NCBI GenBank assembly: GCA_958412345.1
Contig: CATYSO010000004.1
Span: 1 to 64,000 of the forward strand
DNA: 64,000 nt
Origin: an uncultured Collinsella sp.
Lineage (GTDB): Bacteria; Actinomycetota; Coriobacteriia; Coriobacteriales; Coriobacteriaceae
Direction: 5' to 3'
Part shown: positions 31,578-40,593 of the stretch, one piece after another
How positions within the stretch are numbered: position 1 is the first letter of the stretch
How the letters are laid out: each line of letters opens with the position of its first letter
The notes under the pieces: model-generated
The model's input: the letters and a program-made list of their open reading frames with translations, nothing else
Told to the model about the DNA's origin: nothing
Database searches by the model: none
Program-made: the position numbers and the translations under genes

Positions 31578-32885
31578 CTACTCGTCCTGAGGCTCCTCGT
31601 CGGAGCTTGGCTCGGACGCCGACTCAGGTGCAGGTGCAGGTGCAGGTGCCGGCTCAGGCTCAGGCTCAGGCTCAGATGCCGTCTCAGACTCGGGCGCCGG
31701 CTCAGGCTCGGGCGCCGGCTCAGGCTCGGGCGCGGGAACAGGTGCAGGTGCAGGTGCCGGCGAAGCATCCGGAGCACCGTGACCCGAAGGGTCAGCCTTC
31801 TTCTCGAAGGGCAATACAAAAGTCAGAACGTCGTCCTTATCCTCATCGGCCCATTCGCTTGCATAGCGTGCAACCCAATAGCCAACGGCACGGTGCTTGA
31901 GCATCTTGCCAAAGACCGTGAGAAATACCGTGACAAACGCCGTCAGCACCAAGAACAATACGAGCGTAATGCCACCGCCGGTAACAAGCGCCTCAATAGC
32001 CGTAGGACGGTAGTAGTAGCTATACATACCGACAGAGGCAATGGTGCCAAAGACGAACGTCAGAATCCAGGTGACAACGTTGGCGACCAGGCCCGTCAAA
32101 AACTCGGGGAGGAACGAAGCACAGAACAGCTTGGTCTTATTGTTCTTAAAGGCCGCCCAGACCTTATCAAGCGAAAAAGCGCTCTCCACACGACCGGTCA
32201 CCGCAAAGTGCATCACGGCGATATCGGCAAACATCTTAAAGAAGACCCCCAAGACCGCCGTGGCAATCATAGCCAGGACAAGCAGGCCAAGCGAGCCAAA
32301 CAGCGCAGCCTCGAGCGCATAAGAGCCGTAATACGAATACGAGCCTGCGGCGCCAATTACCACGCTCTCCACCAGCGAAAGCACTACACCGATAACGGGA
32401 ATGGCAGCGATGACCTCGAGCACGACCGAAATAACGCTCGAAAAGACTCCGAGACCAAACGACGTGGAACGCATGAGCGGACGATCCATACCGTCATCAA
32501 CCTTGAGCGACAGATCGCGACCCCACTCGATACCAAAGCCGGAACCGCACACGCTCGCAATGCAAGCCGCCAAAAAGCCGATGGCAGCCGCAATGCCGCC
32601 AATAACGGGAATAAACAACACGAGCACCGACACAACGCAAATCAGCGCCGGCAAAAACGCGATTTGGCATACACGCTGAAGCACACCCGGAGTCTTGGTC
32701 ATATCTTGGAACGCCTGAGCCACACAGCCCTTTGGCGCATTCGCCACGGGCGGTTGCGGAACAAACTGCTGGGGCTGAGGCTGTCCCTGGGGAGCGGGTC
32801 CAGCGGCACCGGCATTAGGAGCACCACACGCGCCGCAGAACTTGTCGTTATCGCCCATGGGGGCGCCACACTGCGAGCAGAACAT
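31578..32885 (-). CDS. Zinc-ribbon membrane protein with Pro/Glu/Ala-rich tail
   Basis: Not assigned to a known function. The 435-residue protein has a zinc-ribbon (MFCSQCGAPMGDNDKFCGAC, four Cys), a Gln/Pro linker, six or more hydrophobic helices (about 75-340) in a YIP1/DUF4013-like membrane core, and a C-terminal tail of about 60 residues made of PAPAP, PEPEP and SEPEPE repeats. The tail is encoded by in-frame hexamers (GGCTCA and GCAGGT type, 31620-31765) prone to length change. The start is the ATG at 32885, with AAGGGATG upstream. Confidence 0.75.
   Translation of the reverse strand: MFCSQCGAPMGDNDKFCGACGAPNAGAAGPAPQGQPQPQQFVPQPPVANAPKGCVAQAFQDMTKTPGVLQRVCQIAFLPALICVVSVLVLFIPVIGGIAAAIGFLAACIASVCGSGFGIEWGRDLSLKVDDGMDRPLMRSTSFGLGVFSSVISVVLEVIAAIPVIGVVLSLVESVVIGAAGSYSYYGSYALEAALFGSLGLLVLAMIATAVLGVFFKMFADIAVMHFAVTGRVESAFSLDKVWAAFKNNKTKLFCASFLPEFLTGLVANVVTWILTFVFGTIASVGMYSYYYRPTAIEALVTGGGITLVLFLVLTAFVTVFLTVFGKMLKHRAVGYWVARYASEWADEDKDDVLTFVLPFEKKADPSGHGAPDASPAPAPAPVPAPEPEPAPEPEPAPESETASEPEPEPEPAPAPAPAPESASEPSSDEEPQDE
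31620..31765. repeat. Hexanucleotide repeat tract in the Pro/Glu/Ala tail
   Basis: Runs of GCAGGT (31625-31650) and GGCTCA (31652-31735) in near-perfect 6-bp register encode the alternating Pro-Ala/Pro-Glu tail. Slippage would change length by two codons without shifting the frame. Confidence 0.8.
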
Positions 32886-33034
32886 AGAATCATCCCTTCG
32901 TATCTTGAGCGAATCACTTGGATCGCAAACGATGTCTTTAGCATCATTATTGCCCAATGTGGGGTCAAATACTCAAAGATGACCGATTTGCAAGGTACAC
33001 GGCGCCAGCAGGCGGTTCGTTGAATACGTCTGCG

Positions 33035-34057
33035 TTAGTTCGTTCCGCGGAAACCCTTGCCGACGATCTCGGAGCTGTCGACGATCGTGATAAAGGCACC
33101 CGGATCGATCTCGCGAGCGTAGCGACGCAGCTGCACGGCCTCGCGGCGACTCAGCACGCTCATGATCACCGTCACGCACTTGCCCGAGAAGGCGCCGTAG
33201 CCGCGACTGATGGTCGCCGTACGGTTGAGATGCTTGACGATAAACTCCTCGACCTTAAGGGGCTCGGAACAAATGACCGTGCAGACCTTACGAAGGTGAA
33301 TGCTCTCAATGGCTTTGTCGACCACAAGCGTCTTGGCAAACAGGCCGAGCACGCAGTACAGACCGACGCGCGGGCCATACAAAAAGGCCGCGATGGTCAC
33401 GATGCCGATATCGACCAGCAGCAGGGCGCGGCCAATCTCGAGCGTCGTGCGACGTTTGAGGATCATGGCGAGAATGTCCGTGCCGCCCGTCGAGGCACCA
33501 ATATCAAAGACGATAGCGCTGCCGAGCGCCGGCAGAATCACGGCAAAGCACAGGTCGAGCCACATATCGCCCGTCATCGAGACATCGGTCGGGATAAAGA
33601 GCTCAAACAGCGAGACGTAGGCCGAAAGCGCAAACGAGGCAAAGACACTCCACAGGATTGCCTTGCGCTCCAAAAAGATAAAGCCCAGAACGACCAGGAC
33701 CGCATTGATAATCCACATAAAAACGCCGACGGGCAGGGTCGGGAACAGCGTGGACAGAATGACCGACACGCCCGAGGTGCCGCCAAAAGCAAAGTGATTA
33801 GGGGTTTTAAACGCGACGATGGCAAAGGCCGTGAGGATCAGGCCCAAATTGAGCTCGGCAAAAAAGCGCGGAAAGCCCGGCTCCTGACTGCGCTTGCGAC
33901 CAGCGCGCTCGCCCCGCTCGATAACATCGCGATCGACCACGCGCTCCATCGGCACCACGGGAGGACGATGCACCTCCTCGGCAGCACGCGACGCCGCCTC
34001 TGCCGCAGCGGCCTCAATTGCCCATGCCTTGCTTTCTGTTTCGTGCTCGTCGGCCAT
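33035..34057 (-). CDS. YitT family membrane protein (DUF2179)
   Basis: A 340-residue protein with a long charged, Ala/Glu-rich N-terminus (about 1-65), five predicted membrane helices in the YitT core (GFPRFFAELNLGLILTAFAI, FGGTSGVSVIL, GASTGGTDILAMIL) and a C-terminal cytoplasmic DUF2179 domain (about 255-340, with RKVCTVICSEPLKVEEFIVK and GYGAFSGKCVTVIMSVLSRRE). Function in the family is unknown. The N-terminal extension is longer than usual. Confidence 0.88.
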   Translation of the reverse strand: MADEHETESKAWAIEAAAAEAASRAAEEVHRPPVVPMERVVDRDVIERGERAGRKRSQEPGFPRFFAELNLGLILTAFAIVAFKTPNHFAFGGTSGVSVILSTLFPTLPVGVFMWIINAVLVVLGFIFLERKAILWSVFASFALSAYVSLFELFIPTDVSMTGDMWLDLCFAVILPALGSAIVFDIGASTGGTDILAMILKRRTTLEIGRALLLVDIGIVTIAAFLYGPRVGLYCVLGLFAKTLVVDKAIESIHLRKVCTVICSEPLKVEEFIVKHLNRTATISRGYGAFSGKCVTVIMSVLSRREAVQLRRYAREIDPGAFITIVDSSEIVGKGFRGTN

Positions 34058-34220
34058 TACGGCAACCCCTCGTTAACAATTTGGAAACAATGCGCTCATT
34101 AGGGTAACGCGGAACGTGGGGATTGCAACCCTTAGTTAGACGAGCGGTATGGCTACATCGGGAGCGTACAGAAACGGCCGGCCACGCTTTTGCTTGCGCG
34201 GTCGGCCGTTTGGCGTTTTC

Positions 34221-34263
34221 GCAGATAAAATCTGCCAAAACAAACCTGTCCCTTTTTGGAAGG
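34221..34263 (-). terminator. Stop-adjacent hairpin after the Asp23 gene
   Basis: TCTGCCAAAA at 34231-34240 pairs with TTTTTGGAAGG at 34253-34263 imperfectly, around AAACCTGTCCC. It touches the TAA stop at 34264. Confidence 0.5.
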
Positions 34264-34785
34264 TTATTCGTGCTGGCTGGTGCGGTGCTCGTACTCCTCG
34301 GGGGTAATGACGTCCTCGATGCGTAGGTTGACGCCCGCCACCTCAAGGCCGGTCATCGCGGCAAGGCGCTCGGTGACACGTGCCTTGACATCGTCGAAGA
34401 TCGCGGGCGCATAGGCGCCGTACTCGATGATGACGGAGATGTTGACGACCACGCGATTGTCATCGGTGACCTCGACCGTCACGCCCTTGGTCAGATTCTC
34501 GGCACCAAACTGCTCCTGCACAAAGTGCATAAGGTTGCCCTTCATGCCCAGAACGTGCGGGACCTCGCGAGTGGCCATGGCAACGATCTTCTCGATCACG
34601 CCGTTGGAATAGGTCAGCGAGTCCTCGGACTCATCCGCTTCCTCGTCGTCCTCGTCCGCATCGTCGGCGGGTTCGGCCTCGACGAGCGCCTCGTCCTCGA
34701 GCGTTACGTCCTCGGCCTCGGCGGCGACGGTCTCGCCGGCCTCGAGCTCGGCATCGGCTACATCGACCTTCGTATTAAAAGCCAT
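34264..34785 (-). CDS. Asp23/Gls24 family envelope stress response protein
   Basis: This 173-residue protein has an acidic N-terminal half (about 1-55, AEAEDVTLEDEALVEAEPAD) and an Asp23/Gls24 domain (about 58-165: SNGVIEKIVAMATREVPHVL, RVVVNISVIIEYGAYAP, GLEVAGVNLRIEDV). In Staphylococcus, Asp23 is anchored to the membrane by AmaP. Here amaP and a DUF2273 gene are directly upstream, so the same complex is likely. AGGAGG precedes the ATG. Confidence 0.9.
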   Translation of the reverse strand: MAFNTKVDVADAELEAGETVAAEAEDVTLEDEALVEAEPADDADEDDEEADESEDSLTYSNGVIEKIVAMATREVPHVLGMKGNLMHFVQEQFGAENLTKGVTVEVTDDNRVVVNISVIIEYGAYAPAIFDDVKARVTERLAAMTGLEVAGVNLRIEDVITPEEYEHRTSQHE

Positions 34786-34829
34786 GGTTCCTCCTTATGC
34801 CTGCCGCGGATGCGACAGTCGAATACATA

Positions 34830-35207
34830 TTAGCGGCCACTAAACAGACGGCCGAAGAAGTTGACGATCCCGTTCTCGCCGTCGCGAATTTGGCCGATCA
34901 CAGCGCCGATCAGCACGAAGAATGCAATGACGAGCGTATCCCACAGGCCGAGCGTGAGCACCAAAACGGCGAGGATAAAGCCAGCGACGGCACCGAGCGT
35001 GGTGTTGGGATGACGCACAGCATAGCTCCAGATGGCAGCGCCCGTACCCTTGATGAGACCCATAGCCTCGTCAAAATCCGCGGCTGCCGCGTCTTGTAAC
35101 TCGATTGCCTCTACTTTGGAATCAACAGGTTCGCTCGCCGACGTGGCGCTCTGGTCAATCGTCAGGCGCGGCGTACGAGCGGTCTTATCTTGATTGGTAT
35201 CACTCAC
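34830..35207 (-). CDS. DUF2273 small integral membrane protein
   Basis: This 125-residue protein has an acidic/polar N-terminal half and two membrane helices (NTTLGAVAGFILAVLVLTLG; TLVIAFFVLIGAVIG), followed by QIRDGENGIVNFFGRLFSGR. That ending is diagnostic of DUF2273 in Asp23 operons. The GTG start at 35207 has GGAGG 7 nt upstream and overlaps the amaP stop by 8 nt, which argues for coupled translation. Confidence 0.88.
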   Translation of the reverse strand: MSDTNQDKTARTPRLTIDQSATSASEPVDSKVEAIELQDAAAADFDEAMGLIKGTGAAIWSYAVRHPNTTLGAVAGFILAVLVLTLGLWDTLVIAFFVLIGAVIGQIRDGENGIVNFFGRLFSGR

Positions 35208-35745
35208 CGGAAACCTCCACGGTCTGGACGGTAGTCTTGGACGGCAAAAAACGGACGCGCGCGGTCGTACCCGGCGCGCCGAGCATGGTATCGCAGGCTT
35301 CTTCGATGCGCTGCTGCATCGCGGTAGCCAGAGATGCCACGTCCTTATCGTCAAGCGCGATAGCCTCGACCTTAAAACGGACGTGCGAATCGTCGGGGCC
35401 TTGGACGCGAGCCTCGACATGCTCGACCATCACGCGGTCGTCGCGCTCGGCAGCAACCCTGGCGCACGAAGAAAGCGCCGCAAGGGTAACCTCGATATTG
35501 CGCTCCCCCGCCGGATGCACGCAGGACGGTTCGCGACGGGCGAACATCAGGCGGAAAAAGCTCAGCAGTACGCCGATCGCCACGACGCCGGCGCACGCCG
35601 TCACGACGATGCGCGGCATGGGGTCGCGCATCAGCAGCATAAAGCGATACGTATACGGCCCCCAAAACTGGCAGACAAGCGTACCCAGCGCCACGATGGT
35701 GGCGGCAAGATACACGATCGCTAGGGCTCGTTTGAGTACGCGCAC
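35200..35745 (-). CDS. amaP: Alkaline shock response membrane anchor protein AmaP
   Basis: This 181-residue protein has two N-terminal membrane helices (about 6-25 and 45-65) and a soluble, Asp23-like C-terminal part (NIEVTLAALSSCARVAAER, VRFKVEAIALDDKDVASLAT). That is the AmaP plan. First gene of amaP-DUF2273-Asp23. GTG start with AAGGGAG upstream. Confidence 0.8.
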   Translation of the reverse strand: MRVLKRALAIVYLAATIVALGTLVCQFWGPYTYRFMLLMRDPMPRIVVTACAGVVAIGVLLSFFRLMFARREPSCVHPAGERNIEVTLAALSSCARVAAERDDRVMVEHVEARVQGPDDSHVRFKVEAIALDDKDVASLATAMQQRIEEACDTMLGAPGTTARVRFLPSKTTVQTVEVSGE

Positions 35746-35800
35746 GCGGCGCTCCCTTCAAATCTCGGCTCTCGAAATGCAAAACGGTTCGCATCATTAT

Positions 35801-35842
35801 AAAAGAGCCGGGTCCGGTGCTCTACGCACGCGGATCCGGCTC
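35801..35842 (-). terminator. Intrinsic terminator of the YebC gene
   Basis: GAGCCGGGTCCG at 35805-35816 pairs with CGGATCCGGCTC at 35831-35842 (one mismatch), followed on the minus strand by TTTTATAATG. The same TATAAT could be the -10 of amaP. Confidence 0.8.
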
Positions 35843-35911
35843 ATCTATTCCACGAGGCTTGCATGCTCGCTTCATTATGCCCAGATATGCACGGCTTAAC
35901 CCGTGCGGGTG

Positions 35912-36718
35912 CTACTCCTCCTCGAGGGCAGCGATGACCTCGTCGGTCATGTCCATGGTGCTGTAAACATCCTGGACGTCGTCGAGCTCCTCAAGACGGT
36001 CGATGAGGCGCTGAACCTTCTTGGCGTCGGCGCCGGAGACCTCGGTCGGGGTGGTCGGGACCATGGTGGTCTCGGAACCCTTGACCTGGACGCCCTGCTC
36101 CTCGAGCGCCTTGGAGACAGCCATAACCTCGTTGGCAGTAGTCCAGACGATCCACTCCTCGCCGGCATCCTCGTAGTCCTCGCCACCGGCCTCGGCGATG
36201 GCCATCATGAACTCATCCTCGTCACCGGCAGCACCGTTGGCGATCATGGTCTCCTTCTTGGCGTTCTCGTCCAGGATCTCCTTGGCGACGACAATCTGGC
36301 CCTTGCGCTCAAACTGGAAGGCGACGGAGCCGGAGGTGCCCAGGTTGCCACCAGCGTGGGAGAAGGCGGAACGGACATCAGCAGCGGTACGGTTGCGGTT
36401 GTCGGTCAGGCAGTCGACGTAGACGGCGACACCGGCGGGACCGTAGCCCTCGTACACGATGTTCTCGTAGACGGCGGCGTCAGCACCCGAACCAAAAGCC
36501 TTGTCGATAGCGGACTTGATCTTGTCCTTAGGCATGGACTGAGCCTTGGCCTTGGCAACGGCAGCGGCGAGGCTGGCGTTGTTCTCGGGCAGCGGGTCAC
36601 CGCCGAGACGGGCAGCAACGGTGATGTTGCGGCTGAGCTTGGAGAAGAGGGCGGAACGCTTGGCGTCCTGCGCGCCCTTACGATGCTTGGTTGTGGCCCA
36701 CTTAGAGTGTCCGGACAT
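35912..36718 (-). CDS. YebC/PmpR family protein
   Basis: This 268-residue protein begins MSGHSKWATTKHRKGAQDAK, the family signature. It has the acidic central groove (RSAFSHAGGNLGTSGSVAFQ, about 118-137) and typical C-terminal ELDDVQDVYSTMD. Family members were long called transcription regulators and recently shown to help ribosomes at proline-rich stretches. It is longer than the usual 245 residues. AGGAG precedes the ATG. Confidence 0.94.
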   Translation of the reverse strand: MSGHSKWATTKHRKGAQDAKRSALFSKLSRNITVAARLGGDPLPENNASLAAAVAKAKAQSMPKDKIKSAIDKAFGSGADAAVYENIVYEGYGPAGVAVYVDCLTDNRNRTAADVRSAFSHAGGNLGTSGSVAFQFERKGQIVVAKEILDENAKKETMIANGAAGDEDEFMMAIAEAGGEDYEDAGEEWIVWTTANEVMAVSKALEEQGVQVKGSETTMVPTTPTEVSGADAKKVQRLIDRLEELDDVQDVYSTMDMTDEVIAALEEE

Positions 36719-36848
36719 ACGTGTCTCCTATCGGTTTCGACCTAAAGCCCAGCGCAGATGCTCGGGCAATATAAACAAACGTCGTTATGATATACCTACT
36801 GGCCTGCGAGATAAACCCCAAAATGAAGGCGTCGTGATGATGGCCCCT

Positions 36849-36882
36849 TTGGTGCAAAGAAACCTGACCCCAATGCACCAAG
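36849..36882 (-). terminator. Stop-adjacent hairpin after the DUF6020-like gene
   Basis: TTTGGTGCAAAG at 36848-36859 pairs with the segment ending GCACCAA at 36874-36881, around AAACCTGACCCC. Nearly the same sequence as the hairpin at 84-115. Confidence 0.55.
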
Positions 36883-39066
36883 TTAGGACCAGAGGAAGTC
36901 GCTGCGGGTGACGGTGGCGCCGATGGCGAAGGGCATGCAGGCGATGACCGGATACAAGTAGCGCATGTAGGTCGAGCCGTTGCACGGACCAATCAGGCAC
37001 ACGGCGAGCACGCCCAACAGCGGCACCCAGATCGCCAGCGCACGCCATGAATGACGACGCAGCAGGTAGACCACCACGGTGATCATGATCCACACATAGG
37101 TGGCCGAGCTCATGGTGAGTGAAATAAACGGGATGCGCTGCACCGCCACACGGTACAGATTGATCAGGTGATCGCACCAGCGCACCACGTTGCTGTCAAC
37201 CGGATGGAAGTCGAAATACTTGAGGTTGTCGGGGCGCGCCATGATCTCGGCACTACGCGCCGTGCTGTAGACCCAGGCATCGCGCGCGCTCGGATAAAAA
37301 TAACCATAGTAGTTATTGATAAGCGCCGAAATATAGCACTCGGGATCCTTCTTAAACATCTGGGCCCATACCTCAAAATAGGCATCGATGTCCTCCTGCG
37401 AGGCGTACTCGTTAAAGCAGTTCTTGACGGCATCGGACTTGTCGGGGTTGTAGCGGCGGCCCAGGTTCTCGTACTTGAGCACGCGATCGATCACGGCGCG
37501 CTCCTCATCGGTCACCAAACCGTCGCAGGGTGCCTCCACGATAGTGCCGTCCTCCTTAACCGTAGGGTTGACGCCCGAGTTGAGGCCGTCGTGCTTTTGG
37601 ACGAAACGAGCCGTCTGCTGGAACGGAATCGAGAGGATTTCGCGCTTGGAACCAGGCGTAATGTCGTGCGCCGGCATAAAGACCTTGGTGAAGTACATAT
37701 TAGAGGCAAGGCAGAGCGCGAGCACCGCGAGGACGCCAACCCAGCGGAATCGCGGCGTGACGTATGAGACCGCGGCGCCCGTCTGCTTGGCTGCACGACG
37801 AGCCACATGCGCGTCCCATGCGCAAAACGCCGACGCGATTACGCATGCCGCCAGGGGAAACACCAGGCCGCCGTTGCGCAGAAACGTGGAACCCATGGCA
37901 GCCAGCGCAAGCAACAGCCAGTCATGGCACGCAAAGAGCACGGGGGCTTTCTCGCCCGCTCGCTCGACATTGGCATCACGACGGGGCAAGCCACATGCCA
38001 CGAGCTTGACGGTCTGTACCAGCAGCACCAAGAACGCGTCGGCAAAGAGCACGTCTTTGGTGAGCAACGCCGCGTAGTTAGAGAACATCGGCATAAACGC
38101 AAAGAACAGCAGGATCGCACCGCGGACCGGCAGGCTCACGCCCAGTTTGCGCAGCAACGAGATGGAATAGGCCATGCAGGCGGCCGTAATGACGAACTGA
38201 GCGCAGGTGTAGATGGCAAGCCCCGCATTGGCGCTGTTAAAGACCGAAAGCCCCAGCTGCACGCACGAGCCGATGATAGCCGTGTGCACGACCGGGTGAT
38301 GCCCGTTGAGCAGGACATTGGGGTTGAGCAGGCGCAGGTAGTCGCTCGTACCGTTGGGATAGTTAAACCACTGGCGAATCTGCGCACCCGTATCTCCCAT
38401 AAAAAGGCCGGGCAGCGAAGCGATGAGCGTGGGCGCCCAGGCGATCATAAGCACCAGGAAGGGCCCGGCAAAGGGATGGACCGAGAGCACGGCGTGAGCC
38501 ACACGCCATATGCGGCCAAAGTGCGCCTCGGAAAACGGGATGCGTCGGGAGCTCAGCCAATCCAGACACTCAAAAGCCAGATAGAAGGCCACGATCGCAA
38601 GGAGCATCCAGCCCGCGCCGCCAATCCAGGCGCAGATGATGCGGGCCTTGTCGCCAAGAACAATCTCGGCCGAGTCGGTGAGATCGTAGCTGCGGCCGAA
38701 CACCATGCAGATGGCGAAGAACAGCGACGGCAGAATGATCGATGGACGCCAGGTGTCGCCACGGCCAAAGAACACGTAGCGAAACGGCAAGGTGAGCAGG
38801 CAGGCAAGTGCAAGCAGCATGACCGCGTCGGTATGGCCGGCAAACGAGAGAAGCACCTCATAGCACACGTACAGCGCACCCGTCGCCTTGGGGTCGATTG
38901 CCAGGACCGCATTGCTCGACACCGGGGCGGGATCGATGGAAAACGCCGTGGTCGCCAACAGCGCGAGCAAAAATGCGATGAGCGTCTGCTTGGCTGGGTA
39001 GCGCTTAAACCAGACGATGCGGGCAGCGTCGCGCGCAGCCGTTGTGGAGAGATCGGAATCCTTCAC
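36883..39066 (-). CDS. Large polytopic membrane protein (DUF6020-like, GT-C-type candidate)
   Basis: At 727 residues, with about 12-14 hydrophobic segments, this resembles the DUF6020 family found with cell-surface polysaccharide genes. A lumenal stretch (about 470-600) has aromatic and charged residues (KNCFNEYASQEDIDAYFEVW). MGDTGAQIRQWFNY follows an early helix (about 222-235). The overall plan suggests a lipid-linked glycosyltransferase of GT-C fold, but I see no conserved catalytic motif I can name. The GTG start at 39066 has a weak site. Two GGGACAGG hairpins separate it from lgt. Confidence 0.6.
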   Translation of the reverse strand: MKDSDLSTTAARDAARIVWFKRYPAKQTLIAFLLALLATTAFSIDPAPVSSNAVLAIDPKATGALYVCYEVLLSFAGHTDAVMLLALACLLTLPFRYVFFGRGDTWRPSIILPSLFFAICMVFGRSYDLTDSAEIVLGDKARIICAWIGGAGWMLLAIVAFYLAFECLDWLSSRRIPFSEAHFGRIWRVAHAVLSVHPFAGPFLVLMIAWAPTLIASLPGLFMGDTGAQIRQWFNYPNGTSDYLRLLNPNVLLNGHHPVVHTAIIGSCVQLGLSVFNSANAGLAIYTCAQFVITAACMAYSISLLRKLGVSLPVRGAILLFFAFMPMFSNYAALLTKDVLFADAFLVLLVQTVKLVACGLPRRDANVERAGEKAPVLFACHDWLLLALAAMGSTFLRNGGLVFPLAACVIASAFCAWDAHVARRAAKQTGAAVSYVTPRFRWVGVLAVLALCLASNMYFTKVFMPAHDITPGSKREILSIPFQQTARFVQKHDGLNSGVNPTVKEDGTIVEAPCDGLVTDEERAVIDRVLKYENLGRRYNPDKSDAVKNCFNEYASQEDIDAYFEVWAQMFKKDPECYISALINNYYGYFYPSARDAWVYSTARSAEIMARPDNLKYFDFHPVDSNVVRWCDHLINLYRVAVQRIPFISLTMSSATYVWIMITVVVYLLRRHSWRALAIWVPLLGVLAVCLIGPCNGSTYMRYLYPVIACMPFAIGATVTRSDFLWS

Positions 39067-39087
39067 AGTCCAAAGAGCCTTTCTAGA

Positions 39088-39126
39088 AACCTGCCAAAAA
39101 GGGACAGGTTTATTTTGGCAGGTTTT
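39088..39126 (-). terminator. GGGACAGG-family hairpin upstream of the DUF6020-like gene
   Basis: AAACCTGCCAAAA at 39088-39100 pairs with TTTTGGCAGGTTT at 39113-39125, a 13-bp perfect stem enclosing AGGGACAGGTTTA. Confidence 0.6.
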
Positions 39127-39165
39127 ATCTGGGGAAACGTTACGGTTCTGTCATCGTTGCCCAGC

Positions 39166-39211
39166 AAACCACCACAAAGGTGCCTGTCCCCTTTGTGGTG
39201 GTATGTGGTGG
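39166..39211 (-). terminator. Stop-adjacent hairpin after lgt
   Basis: CCACCACAAAGG at 39170-39181 pairs with CCTTTGTGGTGG at 39190-39201, enclosing TGCCTGTCC. A further TGTGGTGG copy touches the TAA stop of lgt at 39212. Confidence 0.6.
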
Positions 39212-40033
39212 TTAGGCGTCGAGGTAGATGCGCTGGGGGCGATTGCGGTGTCGGGCGAAGATGATGAGCGCCAGGCCGGCGATCACGAGCGGAAGGCTCA
39301 GCAGCTGACCCATCGTGATGACGCCGCCCAGCAGATAGCCAAGCTGGGCGTCGGGCACGCGCACGAACTCGACGAGGAAGCGGACGATGCCGTAACCCAT
39401 CACAAACACGCCCATAAACGTGCCCTGGGGCAGTAGCGGCTTTTTGCGGCTGAGCACCTGCAGGATGCAGAAGAGCACAATGCCCTCAAGAAATGCCTCG
39501 TAGAGTTGGGAGGGGTGACGCGGCATATCGCCCGCGGTGCCACCGAAGACCACGCCCCAGGGCAGATCGGTCGGCTTGCCCCACAGCTCACCGTTGACAA
39601 AGTTGGCACAACGGCCCAGGCACAGGGCCAGCGGAGCGCCAATGACGGCAAGATCGGCCAACGTCCATGCGTCGAGCTTATACATGCGGCACACGATAAT
39701 GCCGCCGATAATGCCGCCCACCAAACCGCCATGGAAGCTCATGCCGCCCTCGTTGGTGGCAAAGATCTCGAGCGGGTGCGCCCAGTAGTAGCCGTCGCCG
39801 TAAAAGATGACGTAGAACAGACGGGCGCCAATGATAAGGCCAAAGACCACGCCGACCACGACACTCGTCAGGTCGTCAATCGTGATGCTAAAGCCCCAGC
39901 GACGCTGCGTGCGGTACATGACGACCGCCGTGAGCAGGGCACCGACCACATAGGCCAGACCATACCAGTAAATCGTGATGGGCCCCGCCGAAATCGCGAC
40001 GGGATCAAGCATATGGTAGAAGTCGTTGAGCAT
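39212..40033 (-). CDS. lgt: Prolipoprotein diacylglyceryl transferase
   Basis: Lgt moves diacylglycerol from phosphatidylglycerol to the lipobox cysteine of lipoprotein precursors in the membrane. The 273-residue protein has seven membrane segments, ISAGPITIYWYGLAY near the N-terminus, SFHGGLVGG (about 99), the Lgt signature GRCANFVNGELWG (about 138-150) with the key Arg/Asn/Glu, and RHPSQLYEAFLEG. The start is the ATG at 40033 (MLNDFYHM), with AGGAGGG upstream. Confidence 0.94.
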   Translation of the reverse strand: MLNDFYHMLDPVAISAGPITIYWYGLAYVVGALLTAVVMYRTQRRWGFSITIDDLTSVVVGVVFGLIIGARLFYVIFYGDGYYWAHPLEIFATNEGGMSFHGGLVGGIIGGIIVCRMYKLDAWTLADLAVIGAPLALCLGRCANFVNGELWGKPTDLPWGVVFGGTAGDMPRHPSQLYEAFLEGIVLFCILQVLSRKKPLLPQGTFMGVFVMGYGIVRFLVEFVRVPDAQLGYLLGGVITMGQLLSLPLVIAGLALIIFARHRNRPQRIYLDA

Positions 40034-40142
40034 GTCGACCCTCCTACTCCCTACATACAAATGCGGCCGCGGGCCTTGCGCTCGCAGCCGCATATTTGGG
40101 CGTAACGTCTATGCGGAGTATGCCGTCCGCAGCTTTCGCATC

Positions 40143-40421
40143 TTAGAACGGCGCGTACTCGTCGTACAGGTCCTCGGCCTCGCCGGAGGCATTGACCTGC
40201 TCAACTCGGGTAACGCCGGGCACATGCTCCTTCAGGATGCGCTCAATACCCATGGACAGGGTCAGCGAGCTCATGGGGCAGCCGGCGCAAGCGCCCTGCA
40301 GCTCCAGTTTGACGACGCCCTCGTCGTCAACGCCCACATACTCCATATCGCCGCCGTCGGCCTGCAGGTTGGGGCGAATCTCTTCAAGAACCTTCTTAAG
40401 CAGCTCTTCGTTAACAGCCAC
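40143..40421 (-). CDS. NifU-like C-terminal domain protein
   Basis: This 92-residue, stand-alone NifU C-terminal domain has RPNLQADGGDMEYVGVDDEG and the two-cysteine GACAGCPMSSLTLSMGIERIL motif that holds a transferable Fe-S cluster. It likely acts as a carrier or scaffold. GTG start with AAAGGAG upstream. It lies 109 nt upstream of lgt; the gap contains a hairpin AAATGCGGC...GCCGCATATTT near 40061-40096. Confidence 0.92.
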   Translation of the reverse strand: MAVNEELLKKVLEEIRPNLQADGGDMEYVGVDDEGVVKLELQGACAGCPMSSLTLSMGIERILKEHVPGVTRVEQVNASGEAEDLYDEYAPF

Positions 40422-40593
40422 AGGGGCTCCTTTCTCACAATTACGCGGGCGCGCCCGCGGACAGAAGCTATGTTACTACAGCCATGTACCCGCTCACGAG
40501 CCGTCCATGCGCGCAGACGCGACTTTCACGAGTAGTCAATTTGGGACGGGGCTCTTTTAGCTGCCTTTTGTTGCCAGCTGGCGTTGACACGCG

